This document shows, piece by piece, positions 39,437 to 49,364 of a DNA stretch of 64,000 bases; position 1 is the stretch's first letter, and the number at the start of each line of letters is the position of its first letter. The stretch is from Pseudomonas putida (GTDB lineage Bacteria > Pseudomonadota > Gammaproteobacteria > Pseudomonadales > Pseudomonadaceae). The stretch covers positions 1-64,000 of the forward strand of contig CP163498.1 in the NCBI GenBank assembly GCA_041071465.1, read 5' to 3'. The position numbers and the translations under genes are program-made. The notes below the pieces were generated by a model that worked only from the letters and a program-made list of their open reading frames with translations, made no database searches and was not told where the DNA came from.

Positions 39437-39502
39437 CAGGCACTCCTATAGGCCGGAGCCGTCTCATCCCGGCCATAGGTTGCAGCATGGGACTAGACCG
39501 GA

Positions 39503-41446
39503 CTAGACCCCTTCAAGCACCGCTGCGCTGTCCACCAGTCGGCGGACGCTCTGCCGCACGTCCTCGGGGATGGGCCGCGGGGCAACGGCCTCGGGCACAT
39601 CCGCATGGTGCTGGTAGTCGCCCATGAGAACCCGGATGATTGCGGGCACGTTCGTTGGCGTGACCGCATCAATGGCCGCACGATCACCCAGGTCGGGGTG
39701 AGGCTGGGTCAGCATGCGGTACAGGTCCCACGAATCGGCGTGCGGGCATTGGTTCATGAGCACTTGGGCCAGCTTGTGCTTGAGCGGCACCAGTTGCCAG
39801 TCGGGAACCCGCTGCCCCCGGTTGCCCAGGCTGATCGACAGCAGCTTGCCCGCCTTCAGCTCGCGGTTGATCTGGTCCTTGGACTTCCCGGCCAGCTTGC
39901 CGAACAGCGGGACCGGCAGATTGTTCGGCGACTCGTAGATGGCCAGCATTTCCTCGCGCTCGCGCTGGATCGCGGAGACTTCCGGCTCCGGGGCATGCAC
40001 CGGAGGCGGCGGCACCTGCGACAGCCGCTGGAACATGATTCCGCCGCTGTTGGGGGTCACGACGATAGGCGTGGCCACCACGGGCGGCACGCCGGGGACA
40101 ACAGGCTCAGCAGTCGTGGAGACCGCGCCCACCACTTCCTCCACTTCCGCCATTGCCGGCACCCCGTCGATACGGATGGTCAGATGCGCGCTCGCGGCTT
40201 CGACTTCACCCTGTTCGAGCAGGTCAAGACGGTCTGCCCAGTCCTGCATCATGCGACGCCGAGGCTCCACGTACTTGGCGTGGTTGTAGGCCGAACTCAC
40301 CTTGTTGGGGTCGGAGTGCGAAAGCTGAGCGTCCACCCAAATCTTCGGGTATCCGATCTCGTTGAGCGCGGTCGAGATGGTGCCGCGGATGCCGTGGCCG
40401 GTCAGGCGCCCCTCGTAGCCCATGAGCTGCACGGCCTTGTTGAGGGTGTTCTCGCTGATGCGCTTCTTGAGTTCGCTGCGATGCGACAGCAGGTACTTCT
40501 GCGCTGGACGCATCACGCCCAGGAGATAGCGCACGATCTCGATGGCCTGCAGGGACAGGGGCACGATGTAGGGCGGCACGTCCTGCGGCCGCTTGCCGGC
40601 CTTGCGCATTTCGTCCTGGAGTTGCTTGACGACCTGCGGCGGGATGATCCACAAGCCGCGGTCGAGGTCGAATTGCTCAGGCTCGGCCAGGCGCAACTCG
40701 CCCGTGCGCACCCCCGTCAGGAACAGCAGCCGGACGCCAAGCTGGGTCTGCCAGCCCCGGGGGTTGTAGCGCCGGAGCTTCTGAAGGAACTCGGGCAGCT
40801 CGGGCAGGTGCAGATAGGGGTTGTGGGCCACCGGGGGCTTGGGCTCGGCCACCACGTCCAGGTCCGCGGCCGGATTGACTTCCAGCCCTTCGGCGATGAC
40901 CAGGGCATAGCGGAACATCTGGTTGAACCAGGTGCGGACCTTCTCGGCGGTGGTGAACGCCTTGCGTTTCTCGATCGCCGCCACGACGCCCACGAGCTGG
41001 GGCCGTCGAATGTCGTAGATCGACATCTTCCCCAGGGTAGGCAGCACGTCCTTGTTGAAGATGCGCAGGATCTGCGAAAGCGTGCTCTGACGGCCTTCCT
41101 TGAGTTCCTTGCGGCGATGCTCGACCCAAGCATCGAAGACGTTCTTGAAGGTGTATTCGCCCGCCAGCTTGGCCGCGTGCCGGCGCTGGTCGCGTTCGAT
41201 TTGGGGATCAATGCCCTTGGCGAGCAGAACCTGAGCCTTGTCCCGCTCGGCGCGGGCCTCGCGCAGACTGAGGGCGGGATAGCCACCCAGGGACATGCGC
41301 TTTTGCTTGCCCAGCCAGTAGTATCGGAAGATCCACGACTTGCCGCCTGCGGCAGAGACCATCAGGCCCAGGCAGTCGTTATCGGAGAGGGTGTAGCGCT
41401 TGCCGGTGGTTCTTGCCTGCCGGACTGTCAGATCAGAGAGTGCCAT
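39503..41446 (-). CDS. int: Tyrosine recombinase of the ICE, IntB13/P4-type
   Basis: A 647-residue site-specific recombinase. It opens with the P4-type DUF4102 N-terminal arm-binding domain (LSDLTVRQARTTGKRYTLSDNDCLGLMVS), followed by the core-binding domain. The catalytic residues are visible as Arg in TGVRTGELRL, His-x-x-Arg in HGIRGTIS, His in LSHSDPNKVS and the nucleophilic Tyr in SAYNHAKY. About 240 extra residues follow the catalytic domain, Pro/Val-rich at first, the long form typical of ICEclc integrases. It lies 225 bp from the tRNA-Gly 3' end, the expected integration target. Confidence 0.94.
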   Translation of the reverse strand: MALSDLTVRQARTTGKRYTLSDNDCLGLMVSAAGGKSWIFRYYWLGKQKRMSLGGYPALSLREARAERDKAQVLLAKGIDPQIERDQRRHAAKLAGEYTFKNVFDAWVEHRRKELKEGRQSTLSQILRIFNKDVLPTLGKMSIYDIRRPQLVGVVAAIEKRKAFTTAEKVRTWFNQMFRYALVIAEGLEVNPAADLDVVAEPKPPVAHNPYLHLPELPEFLQKLRRYNPRGWQTQLGVRLLFLTGVRTGELRLAEPEQFDLDRGLWIIPPQVVKQLQDEMRKAGKRPQDVPPYIVPLSLQAIEIVRYLLGVMRPAQKYLLSHRSELKKRISENTLNKAVQLMGYEGRLTGHGIRGTISTALNEIGYPKIWVDAQLSHSDPNKVSSAYNHAKYVEPRRRMMQDWADRLDLLEQGEVEAASAHLTIRIDGVPAMAEVEEVVGAVSTTAEPVVPGVPPVVATPIVVTPNSGGIMFQRLSQVPPPPVHAPEPEVSAIQREREEMLAIYESPNNLPVPLFGKLAGKSKDQINRELKAGKLLSISLGNRGQRVPDWQLVPLKHKLAQVLMNQCPHADSWDLYRMLTQPHPDLGDRAAIDAVTPTNVPAIIRVLMGDYQHHADVPEAVAPRPIPEDVRQSVRRLVDSAAVLEGV

Positions 41447-41608
41447 TTCGAGGCTCCTAAGTTATGACTTAGGCCTAATGCTCGTCATGGTTCCCGCTCA
41501 GCCCCAGCAACTATCCGGTAGCCGTCCCAACCGTATTCTTGTGCCTCAATTGGTCACTCAAAAACGGTAGCTGTGGGTGGATTTCCGTGGCGCTCGCTGG
41601 AATGAAAA

Positions 41609-41624
41609 AGGGGCCAAAGCCCCT
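41609..41624 (-). terminator. Terminator just inside the element after tRNA-Gly
   Basis: On the minus strand AGGGGC and GCCCCT pair around TTTG and are followed by TTTTTC. It lies about 50 bp after the tRNA 3' end and would stop readthrough from the gacA-uvrC-pgsA-tRNA operon into the integrase. Confidence 0.75.
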
Positions 41625-41671
41625 CTTTTCAACGACTTACAGACGTCAGTAGAAGTCTGTAGATCACTATC

Positions 41672-41747
<76 letters not shown>

Positions 41748-41810
41748 GTCGTGATGGGAGCCATTCTAGCGATTTCTAAAACAGCGTCAACCCCTTGATT
41801 CAAAAAAGTT

Positions 41811-42371
41811 TTATTTTTGTTCCGAGCCTTCGCGCAGGTGCGGCCAGGCAGCCAGCAGGTAATGCACCATAGACCACAGCGTCAGCCCCGCCGCCACCAG
41901 CAGCAGGCCGTAGCCCAGGATCACCCAGAAGGTCACTGCCGGCGGGTTGGCCAACAGAATCACCAGGGCGAGCATCTGCGCCGCCGTCTTCCACTTGCCA
42001 AGGTTGGACACCGCCACATGTGCCCGTGCGCCCAGCTCGGCCATCCACTCGCGCAGTGCCGACACCACGATTTCGCGACCGATGATCACTGCCGCAGGCA
42101 GGGTCAGCCAGAAGTTGGCGTGGGTTTGCACCAGCAGCACCAAGGCCACCGCCACCATCAGCTTGTCGGCCACAGGGTCCAGGAAGGCACCGAACGGCGT
42201 GCTCTGCTGCAGGCGACGCGCCAGGTAGCCGTCCAGCCAGTCGGTGGCGGCGGCGACGGCGAACACACTGCTGGCGGCCATGTAGCTCCAGTGATAAGGC
42301 ACATAGAACAGCAGAATGAAGATCGGGATGAGCAGGACGCGTAGAACGGTGAGCAGGTTTGGAATATTCAT
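41811..42371 (-). CDS. pgsA: CDP-diacylglycerol-glycerol-3-phosphate 3-phosphatidyltransferase
   Basis: Membrane enzyme of 186 residues that makes phosphatidylglycerol phosphate. The CDP-alcohol phosphotransferase motif is present ([26 protein letters not shown]), with about four helices. The start at 42371 ([11 protein letters not shown]) is the usual family start. It lies between uvrC and tRNA-Gly in the conserved Pseudomonas gacA-uvrC-pgsA-tRNA-Gly transcription unit. Confidence 0.95.
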   Translation of the reverse strand: MNIPNLLTVLRVLLIPIFILLFYVPYHWSYMAASSVFAVAAATDWLDGYLARRLQQSTPFGAFLDPVADKLMVAVALVLLVQTHANFWLTLPAAVIIGREIVVSALREWMAELGARAHVAVSNLGKWKTAAQMLALVILLANPPAVTFWVILGYGLLLVAAGLTLWSMVHYLLAAWPHLREGSEQK

Positions 42372-42404
42372 CGGTACGACTGGCTGCAAGTTGAGCCCGG
42401 CATT

Positions 42405-44227
42405 CTACTCGCTATGCAGGCTGGCATAAATTGATTCGGCAAGCTTTTTACTGATGCCGGGCGCTTTGGCTATTTCATCGATACTGGCGCGGTTGAGCTC
42501 TTGCAGGCCGCCGAAATGTTTCAGCAGGTCGCGGCGACGCTTCGGCCCTACCCCGGCTACATCTTCAAGGCTGGACACCCGACGGGCCTTGCCACGGCGG
42601 GCGCGGTGGCCGGTGATGGCAAAACGGTGGGCTTCGTCGCGGATCTGCTGGATCAGGTGCAACGCCGAGGAATCGCCTTTGAGGGTGAATTCGTAGTGCA
42701 CGTCGTTCAGGTACAGGGTTTCGAAACCCGCCTTGCGCGTTACGCCCTTGGCCACACCGAGCAGGGTCAGGTCGGTAAAGCCCAGCTCCTGCATCACGTC
42801 GCGGGCCATGTTCAGCTGGCCTTTGCCGCCGTCCACCAGCAGCACGTCAGGCAGTTTGCCCTCGCCATCCTTGATACGCCCGTAGCGACGGGTCAGGGCC
42901 TGGTGCATGGCGGCGTAGTCGTCACCCGCCGTGACGCCTTCGATATTGAAGCGCCGGTAATCGGATTTCAGCGGGCCTTCGGGGCCGAACACCACGCAAC
43001 TGGCCACGGTGGCTTCGCCACTGGAGTGGCTGATGTCGTAGCATTCCAGGCGTTGCGGCACTTCGTCCAGGCCCAGCACTTCGGCCAGGGCTTCGAAACG
43101 TGCGGCCATGTGCTGACGGTTGGCCAGGCGGGCATTCAGCGCCTGCTCGGCATTGGTCACTGCCAGCTGCTGCCAGCGGGCGCGGGTGCCACGCACCCGG
43201 TGGCTGATGGTCAGCTCGCGGCCACGCAGTGTGTGCAGTGCTTCGGCAATGGCGTCGAAGTCTTCGTGAACAACGTTGACGATCAACTCGCCTGGCAGTT
43301 CGCGCTCTGCGTTGCCCAGGTAGTACTGGGAAAGGAAGGCGGCCATGACCTCGGCCACTTCCTCTTCGATGCCCACCTGCGGAAGAAGTTCTTGCTACCC
43401 AGCACTCGTCCGCCACGCACGCTGATCAAGTGCACACAGGCACCACCTGGGTTGACGAAGGCCGCGATCACGTCGACATCGCCGTTGCCGCCTTCGATGT
43501 ACTGCTGGTCCTGCACGCGGCGCAGCAGCGCGATCTGGTCACGAAGTTCGGCGGCTTTTTCGAAATTGAGGGCCATGGCGGCCTTTTCCATTTCGGCATT
43601 CAATTCGTTGCCCAGTTGCTGGCTACGGCCCTCCAGGAACATCACCGAATGGCGCACGTCCTCGGCGTATTCCTCAGCGCTCACCAGGTCGGTACAAGGC
43701 CCTTTGCAGCGCTTTATCTGGTACTGCAGGCATGGCCGGGTGCGGTTGGCGTAGTAGCTGTCTTCGCACTGGCGCACGGAAAAGGCCTTTTGCAGCAGGC
43801 TGAGGCTTTCGCGGATCGCCCCGGCGCTGGGGTAAGGGCCGAAGTAGCGGCCCTTGGCTTTTTTCGCCCCACGGTGAATGCCCAATCGTGGGAACTCACC
43901 GTCGGACAGGAACACGTAGGGGTAGGATTTATCGTCGCGCAGCAGAATGTTGTAGGGCGGCCGCCATTCCTTGATCAGGTTCTGCTCCAGCAGCAACGCC
44001 TCGGTTTCGTTGGCGGTGATGGTGGTTTCGACCTGGGCGATACGCGCGACCAAGGCGGCAGTCTTGGGCGCCAGGCCGGTCTTGCGAAAATAGCTGGCCA
44101 GACGCTTTTTCAGGTTCTTGGCCTTGCCCACGTAAAGCAGCCGGGCCTCGCCGTCGAACATCCGGTAAACGCCTGGGCGACCACTGCAGGTCGCCAGGAA
44201 TGCGCTGGCATCAAAATCTTGGGACAT
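42405..44227 (-). CDS. uvrC: Excinuclease ABC subunit C (one frameshift)
   Basis: Nucleotide-excision repair nuclease, 607 residues when repaired, the normal size. N-terminal GIY-YIG domain ([27 protein letters not shown]), UvrB-binding motif around [20 protein letters not shown]-terminal RNase H-like domain ([19 protein letters not shown]) and final HhH motif. The frame breaks at 43381-43382 (plus strand GG should be GGG), restoring [12 protein letters not shown]. Because this gene is conserved and needed for DNA repair, the break is most likely a sequence error. It starts 5 bp after gacA. Confidence 0.93.
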
Positions 44228-44232
44228 GGGGG

Positions 44233-44871
44233 TTACAGGCTTGCGTCAACCATACCGTGGCGAACGGCCAGCAAGGTCAGTTCGACGTCGCTGGTGACCG
44301 AGAGTTTTTCAAAGATCCGATAACGGTAAGTATTGACGGTCTTGGGCGAGAGGCACAATTTGTCAGAGATGATCTGCACCTTTTGGCAGCCGACGATCAT
44401 CAGGGCAATCTGGATTTCCCGTTCGGACAATGTGTCGAACGGCGAGCCCTGTGGCTGGAACGGTTTCAGCGCCAGCTGCTGGGCAATCTGCGGGCTGATG
44501 TAACGCTGGCCGGCAAAAGCCAAGCGAATGGCCTGAACCATTTCATCGAGGCCTGCGCCCTTGGTCAGGTAGCCAGCAGCGCCGGCCTGCAGCAAACGTG
44601 TGGGGAACGGATCTTCCTCGCACACCGTCACCGCCACCACCTTGATGTCCGGGTGGCTGCGCAGCAGCTTGCGGGTGGCTTCCAGCCCGCCGATGCCTGG
44701 CATTTTCACGTCCATCAGCACCACGTCCGGCTTCAGCTCTCTGGCCAGCTTGAGTGCCGACTCGCCTGAATCCCCCTCACCCACCACCTGCAAGCCATCG
44801 ATGTCGGCCAGCATGCGGGTAATACCGGTTCGTACCAGATCGTGATCATCGACCACTAAGACCCTAATCAA
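44233..44871 (-). CDS. gacA: Response regulator GacA/UvrY
   Basis: A NarL/FixJ-type response regulator of 212 residues, with a receiver domain ([16 protein letters not shown]; phosphorylated Asp in [10 protein letters not shown], Lys in LTKGA) and a LuxR-type helix-turn-helix ([43 protein letters not shown]). It pairs with sensor GacS to switch on small RNAs that control secondary metabolism. The start is a TTG at 44871 giving LIRVLVV, in agreement with known Pseudomonas gacA starts; upstream in-frame codons are not conserved. It is the first gene of the gacA-uvrC-pgsA unit. Confidence 0.95.
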   Translation of the reverse strand: MIRVLVVDDHDLVRTGITRMLADIDGLQVVGEGDSGESALKLARELKPDVVLMDVKMPGIGGLEATRKLLRSHPDIKVVAVTVCEEDPFPTRLLQAGAAGYLTKGAGLDEMVQAIRLAFAGQRYISPQIAQQLALKPFQPQGSPFDTLSEREIQIALMIVGCQKVQIISDKLCLSPKTVNTYRYRIFEKLSVTSDVELTLLAVRHGMVDASL

Positions 44872-44933
44872 GCACACACCTCGTAAACAGGGCGATTGGA
44901 TCCGCCACCTTAACAAAATTTTTCCCGGTGGGC

Positions 44934-45323
44934 CTAGCGCATTACTTCCTTCAGAAAAGCCTGACGTTCAACGGTAAGCGGCCTCACTGTTTGCCTAGGC
45001 TTGGCGTTGTCGGCCAACCGCCCCAACAGATGCCAGAGCGCCGCCTGATCGTCCAGCGATAATTGTCGAAAAGCCCCCAGCAAACCCGACTCGTCGGTGC
45101 TCAAGCCTTGCAGCGGTGCCGGGGTACGCAGGCCGCTGAGCACGTACAGCGCGTCCACACCCCTGGCCGCCAGTGCCGCCAGGTAGTCGACCCGCGGCGT
45201 GCGCTCACCGCTTTCGTACTTACCCTGGGCATTGGGCTCGACCCCGCCGATATCGCCAAATACGCGCTGGGTCATGCCCAGCCGTTCACGCTCTTCCCGC
45301 AGCCGTGGACCGATTCCATTCAT
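44934..45323 (-). CDS. XRE-family transcriptional regulator
   Basis: 129 residues with a Cro/C1-type helix-turn-helix at the N terminus (GPRLREERERLGMTQRVFGDIGGVEPNAQGKYESGERTP) and a C-terminal helical region (LSLDDQAALWHLLGRL). It is upstream of gacA on the same strand with about 60 bp between them. Its target is unknown. Confidence 0.82.
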   Translation of the reverse strand: MNGIGPRLREERERLGMTQRVFGDIGGVEPNAQGKYESGERTPRVDYLAALAARGVDALYVLSGLRTPAPLQGLSTDESGLLGAFRQLSLDDQAALWHLLGRLADNAKPRQTVRPLTVERQAFLKEVMR

Positions 45324-45441
45324 AGGGCTTCTCCTCTTCCCTGATCGCCGTCATGCACGGCCTACCCACCTGCAGGCAGCCGTAAACGTGTGGATCCACT
45401 ATGCCCCTGCTCTGCAGTCGCGACAAGCCATCATTTAGCTA

Positions 45442-45873
45442 TTAGCCGATTACCCGCTGCATACGTACGAAGCAATCGTCCGCCCCCATTTCGACGAAGC
45501 CGTGGCACTGGTACAGCAAGCGGGCCGGGTTGCTGCGAAACACCATCAGCCGCAGTAGCGCAAGGCGCCGTTGCCTGGCCCACAGCGCCAGCTGTTCCAA
45601 CACCCAGCCACCGACCCCACGCCCACGGTGCTCGGGCAACAGGTGCAACTCGCGGATGAACAGCGCCTGTCGGTCCTGGCTGAGGCTGCAAAAACCCAGC
45701 AGGGTGCTACCTTCGGTCACCAGCCACTGTTCACGCCAGCCCCAGGCTTCGTCGAAGGCCTCTTCGATCCACAGCAGGTCGTATTCGCGGTAGTACGGCA
45801 ACATGGCCCGGCGAGTGAGGTCACGGGCGAAGGTGCAGTGGGTGTCGTCGGCGGGGGTTAACTGTAAGGGCAT
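45442..45873 (-). CDS. GNAT-family N-acetyltransferase
   Basis: 143 residues with the acetyl-CoA-binding motif A (ELHLLPEHRGRGVGGWVLEQL) and the end YQCHGFVEMG typical of GNAT proteins. The substrate is unknown. It starts 10 bp after the DUF488 gene, so the two are probably co-transcribed. Confidence 0.85.
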   Translation of the reverse strand: MPLQLTPADDTHCTFARDLTRRAMLPYYREYDLLWIEEAFDEAWGWREQWLVTEGSTLLGFCSLSQDRQALFIRELHLLPEHRGRGVGGWVLEQLALWARQRRLALLRLMVFRSNPARLLYQCHGFVEMGADDCFVRMQRVIG

Positions 45874-45883
45874 CGCTTATCGC

Positions 45884-46270
45884 TCATCGGGCATAACAGA
45901 CTGGCGAACTACCAGGCCCACGCCGGTCCAGTTCGTCTTCCAGCCACTCGGCCAGCACTCGGGCATTGTTGTGCTCGGTGTCCTTGCCGGCAAAAAGCAA
46001 TGTCAGCGTACCCTTGCCAGCCATGTCCAGTAGCGGATACCAGTGCTCGGGGTGGGCCGCCAGCTGTTGCTGGTAGCGCTGGGTAAAACCGGCAAAATCG
46101 ATCTCACCCAGATGAAATGCCTTGCGCAACTCTGCCGAGGGTGCCACCTCGCGCAACCACTCCCCGTGCAGGTCTTCCTTGCGTTTGTTGCGCGGCCACA
46201 GGCGGTCGACCAGCACGCGCTGGCCATCTTCATCCGAGACCGCATCGTAGACACGCTTGCAGCGAATCAT
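45884..46270 (-). CDS. DUF488-family protein
   Basis: 128 residues beginning IRCKRVYDAVSDEDGQRVLVDRLWPRN, the signature of the YeaO-like DUF488 group, with GTLTLLFAGKDTEHNNARVLAEWL at the end. It is cytoplasmic and of unknown biochemical role. It is located between the acetyltransferase and the divergent phosphate transporter gene. Confidence 0.85.
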   Translation of the reverse strand: MIRCKRVYDAVSDEDGQRVLVDRLWPRNKRKEDLHGEWLREVAPSAELRKAFHLGEIDFAGFTQRYQQQLAAHPEHWYPLLDMAGKGTLTLLFAGKDTEHNNARVLAEWLEDELDRRGPGSSPVCYAR

Positions 46271-46397
46271 GGGTTGCTCCTGCCATTACCGTCCGTCTTG
46301 AGCCTAGATAATTCATTGATCGAGGTCACGGCCGACTCGCCAATTGTTTCTATGCTCAAGGCCTTTGGCAACTTCGCCCACGCCAACCGGAGCCCTC

Positions 46398-48014
46398 ATG
46401 GCAACCCCGTCAGTGGCCAGCCAGCCGCAACTGGCCCAACGCGATTCCCGCCCGCAGCTCGCCCACAAGCCCGGGCGTGCCACCTTGGTGCTGTTCTTCG
46501 GCCTGTTGCTGGCAGGCATCGCCTACACCGCTTGGAGCCTCAAGCAGGATGTAACCGCCAGCGGCACGGTTATCACCACGGTCACACCCTTCCTGCTCCT
46601 GGGCCTGGCGCTGGTGATTGCCTTGGGCTTCGAGTTCGTCAACGGCTTCCACGACACCGCCAACGCGGTAGCCACGGTGATATACACCCATTCGTTGCCG
46701 GCACCGATAGCGGTGGTATGGTCCGGGCTGTGCAACTTCCTGGGGGTGCTGCTTTCCAGCGGCGCGGTGGCGTTCGGCATCATCGCCCTGCTGCCGGTAG
46801 AACTGATTTTGCAGGTTGGCTCGTCAGCCGGCTTCGCCATGGTCTTCGCCCTGCTACTGGCGGCGATCATCTGGAACCTTGGCACCTGGTGGTTGGGCCT
46901 GCCGGCGTCGTCCTCGCACACCCTGATCGGCTCGATCATCGGCGTGGGCGTGGCCAATGCACTGATACATGGGCGCGACGGCACCAGCGGGGTGGACTGG
47001 GCCCAGGCCAGCAAGGTGGGGTATGCCTTGCTGTTTTCGCCGCTGATCGGTTTTGCCTGCGCTGCCCTCCTGCTGTTGGCCCTGCGCGCGCTGGTCAAAC
47101 GCAAAGAGCTGTACCAGGCGCCAGAAGGCCGAACCCCGCCGCCTTGGTGGATCCGCGGGGTGCTGATCCTGACCTGCACCGGGGTATCGTTCGCCCACGG
47201 CTCCAACGACGGCCAGAAAGGCATGGGCCTGATCATGCTGATTCTGGTGGGCACCCTGCCGATGGCTTACGCGCTGAACAAGACCATGCCCAATGAGCAG
47301 GCCCTGCAGTTTTCTGCCGTCGCCGAAGTAACCCGCCAGGCCTTGCTGCGCAGCGACCCGCATGCGGCCCCGGCCGACCCACGCCAGGTACTCACCCTGT
47401 TCATTGCCGAACCCAAGGCCAGCCCGCAACTGGTCCCGGCATTGGCCGCACTCACCGGGATGATCGGCGAACAGGTCAAAGGCTACGGTTCGCTCAAGCG
47501 CGTCCCCGCCGAAGCCATGGCCAACGTGCGCAACGACATGTACCTGACCAGTGAAGCCATCCGCCTCATGGAGAAAAACCGGCTGGTGGCATTCGATGCC
47601 GACACCCGCAACCATGTGCAGCTGTTCAAGACCCAGTTGGACGACGCCACTCGCTATATCCCGCTGTGGGTGAAGGTGGCCGTGGCCATCGCGCTGGGGC
47701 TGGGGACCATGGTGGGCTGGCGGCGCATTGTGGTCACGGTTGGCGAGAAGATCGGCAAGACCCACCTCAGCTATGCCCAAGGGGCTTCGGCCGAAGTGGT
47801 GGCGATGTGCACCATTGGCGCAGCGGACATGTTCGGGCTGCCGGTTTCGACCACCCATGTGCTGAGTTCGGGGGTAGCCGGGACCATGGTTGCCAATGGC
47901 TCGGGGCTTCAGAAGCGCACGCTGATCAATCTACTGATGGCCTGGGTGCTGACCCTGCCAGCGGCAATGCTGTTGGCAGGGAGCCTGTACTGGCTGCTGA
48001 ACCAGATCTTCTAG
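46398..48014 (+). CDS. pit: PiT-family inorganic phosphate transporter
   Basis: Inner-membrane phosphate symporter of 538 residues. Both copies of the PiT signature are present: GFEFVNGFHDTANAVATVIYTHSL in the first half and GAADMFGLPVSTTHVLSSGVAGTM in the second, plus SFAHGSNDGQKGMG. A cytoplasmic loop of about 130 residues lies between. The start at 46398 begins ATPSVASQPQ; an upstream in-frame start is not supported by a ribosome site. Confidence 0.93.
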   Translation: MATPSVASQPQLAQRDSRPQLAHKPGRATLVLFFGLLLAGIAYTAWSLKQDVTASGTVITTVTPFLLLGLALVIALGFEFVNGFHDTANAVATVIYTHSLPAPIAVVWSGLCNFLGVLLSSGAVAFGIIALLPVELILQVGSSAGFAMVFALLLAAIIWNLGTWWLGLPASSSHTLIGSIIGVGVANALIHGRDGTSGVDWAQASKVGYALLFSPLIGFACAALLLLALRALVKRKELYQAPEGRTPPPWWIRGVLILTCTGVSFAHGSNDGQKGMGLIMLILVGTLPMAYALNKTMPNEQALQFSAVAEVTRQALLRSDPHAAPADPRQVLTLFIAEPKASPQLVPALAALTGMIGEQVKGYGSLKRVPAEAMANVRNDMYLTSEAIRLMEKNRLVAFDADTRNHVQLFKTQLDDATRYIPLWVKVAVAIALGLGTMVGWRRIVVTVGEKIGKTHLSYAQGASAEVVAMCTIGAADMFGLPVSTTHVLSSGVAGTMVANGSGLQKRTLINLLMAWVLTLPAAMLLAGSLYWLLNQIF

Positions 48015-48026
48015 TCAGCGGGGTGA

Positions 48027-48722
48027 TCAGGCGGGGATTTTCAGGCCGCGCTGCACCGCCGGCCGCTCAAGAAACGCGGCCAGCACCCGCTGCACGTCGT
48101 TGAACTGATCAAAACCGACCAACTCCCGGGCGTTGTAACGTTCCACCAGGTTACGCACCCACGGGAAAATGGCGATGTCGGCGATGCTGTATTCGTCAAC
48201 CATCCACTCCCGCCCTTTCAAGCGCCGATCCAGCACACCCAGCAGGCGCTTGGACTCGTTGACATAGCGGTCACGCGGGCGCTTGTCTTCATATTCCTTG
48301 CCAGCAAAGAAGTGAAAGAAACCGACCTGGCCAAACATCGGCCCGATGCCGCCCATCTGGAACATCAGCCACTGCAGGGTCTGGTAACGCTGGGCCGGGT
48401 CCTGGCTGAGCAACTGGCCGCTCTTCTCTGCCAGGTACTGCAGAATCGCCCCCGACTCGAACAGCGGCAGCGGCTGGCCGCCCGGCCCGTTGGGGTCGAG
48501 GATGGCGGGGATCTTGTTGTTGGCACTGAGTGAGATGAACTCGGCACTCAACTGGTCATCGTTGTCGAAGCTGACCTTGTGCGGCTCATAGGCCAGGCCG
48601 ATTTCCTCGAGCATGATCGACACCTTGACGCCATTGGGCGTCGGCAGCGAGTACAGCTGCAGGCGTTCAGGGTGTTTGGCGGGCCACTTGCGGGTAATGG
48701 GGAAAGCACTGAGATCGGTCAT
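48027..48722 (-). CDS. Glutathione S-transferase, YghU/YfcG (Nu) type
   Basis: 231 residues. The N-terminal thioredoxin fold has LYSLPTPNGVKVSIMLEEIGL, with the TPNG segment used for thiol binding in Nu-class enzymes, then NNKIPAILDPNGP and FESGAILQYLAEKSG. The C-terminal helical domain has YSIADIAIFPWV. These enzymes reduce disulfides with glutathione. The ATG at 48722 is better than the TTG six bases upstream. It is convergent with the phosphate transporter. Confidence 0.9.
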   Translation of the reverse strand: MTDLSAFPITRKWPAKHPERLQLYSLPTPNGVKVSIMLEEIGLAYEPHKVSFDNDDQLSAEFISLSANNKIPAILDPNGPGGQPLPLFESGAILQYLAEKSGQLLSQDPAQRYQTLQWLMFQMGGIGPMFGQVGFFHFFAGKEYEDKRPRDRYVNESKRLLGVLDRRLKGREWMVDEYSIADIAIFPWVRNLVERYNARELVGFDQFNDVQRVLAAFLERPAVQRGLKIPA

Positions 48723-48809
48723 GATCAACCTTGCCTGGGGGATGAACCTGTCACTCTAGAGACATCCCCGGCCGGTGACCATCACCGACCACTCATCAGC
48801 GCGGGCAAC

Positions 48810-49307
48810 TCAGGCCTGGCCATGGGCCTTGAGCTTGAGTTTTTCGGTATCCACACGCACGAACACCGAGTCGGCGCTCACGGTCAGCACGTCGCCAGCC
48901 CAAACTTCGCAGATAACCCGGCTCTTGCGACCCACTTCGCCCTCCACACGCGCCTTGAGCAGCAACTCGACACCCATCGGCGTAGGTTTCAGGTAGGTCA
49001 GGTTAAGTGTGCCGGTAACGCAGTCTATACGTGGCAGGCTTCCGGGCTCGCGGCCTTCGTTGCGGTAGTGGTAGGCCATGGCTGTCCAGTTGGAGTGGCA
49101 GTCGACCAGCATCGCCAGCAGGCCACCGTAAACCAGGCCGGGCCAGCCAATGAAGGTGCTGTCGGGCGAGTGCCGGCACAACAGGTGAACGCCGTCGGCG
49201 TCCCAGTGACTTTGCAGGTGCAGGCCGCTTGGGTGGGAACAGCCGCAGCCGTAGCAGGTACCCTCCGGCGCCGCGAGGGCCTGAAGGGAAAGGGATTGGT
49301 CGTTCAT
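48810..49307 (-). CDS. PaaI-type thioesterase (hot-dog fold)
   Basis: 165 residues. A Cys-rich start (TCYGCGCSHPSGLHLQSHW) is followed by the hot-dog core (GWPGLVYGGLLAMLVDCHSNWTAMAY) and TYLKPTPMGVELLLKARVE. It probably hydrolyses acyl-CoA; the natural substrate is unknown. It stands alone between the GST and permease genes on the same strand. Confidence 0.85.
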   Translation of the reverse strand: MNDQSLSLQALAAPEGTCYGCGCSHPSGLHLQSHWDADGVHLLCRHSPDSTFIGWPGLVYGGLLAMLVDCHSNWTAMAYHYRNEGREPGSLPRIDCVTGTLNLTYLKPTPMGVELLLKARVEGEVGRKSRVICEVWAGDVLTVSADSVFVRVDTEKLKLKAHGQA

Positions 49308-49364
49308 ACGCTTCCTGTGCTTATTGATATGGGGGCGCGCAACGCCCCCATTAAAGCAGAAACA

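Noticed and set aside
39467..39502. Short tandem GGACTAGACC sequence after the integrase
   Set aside because: Two 10-bp units only; too short to support a functional claim.
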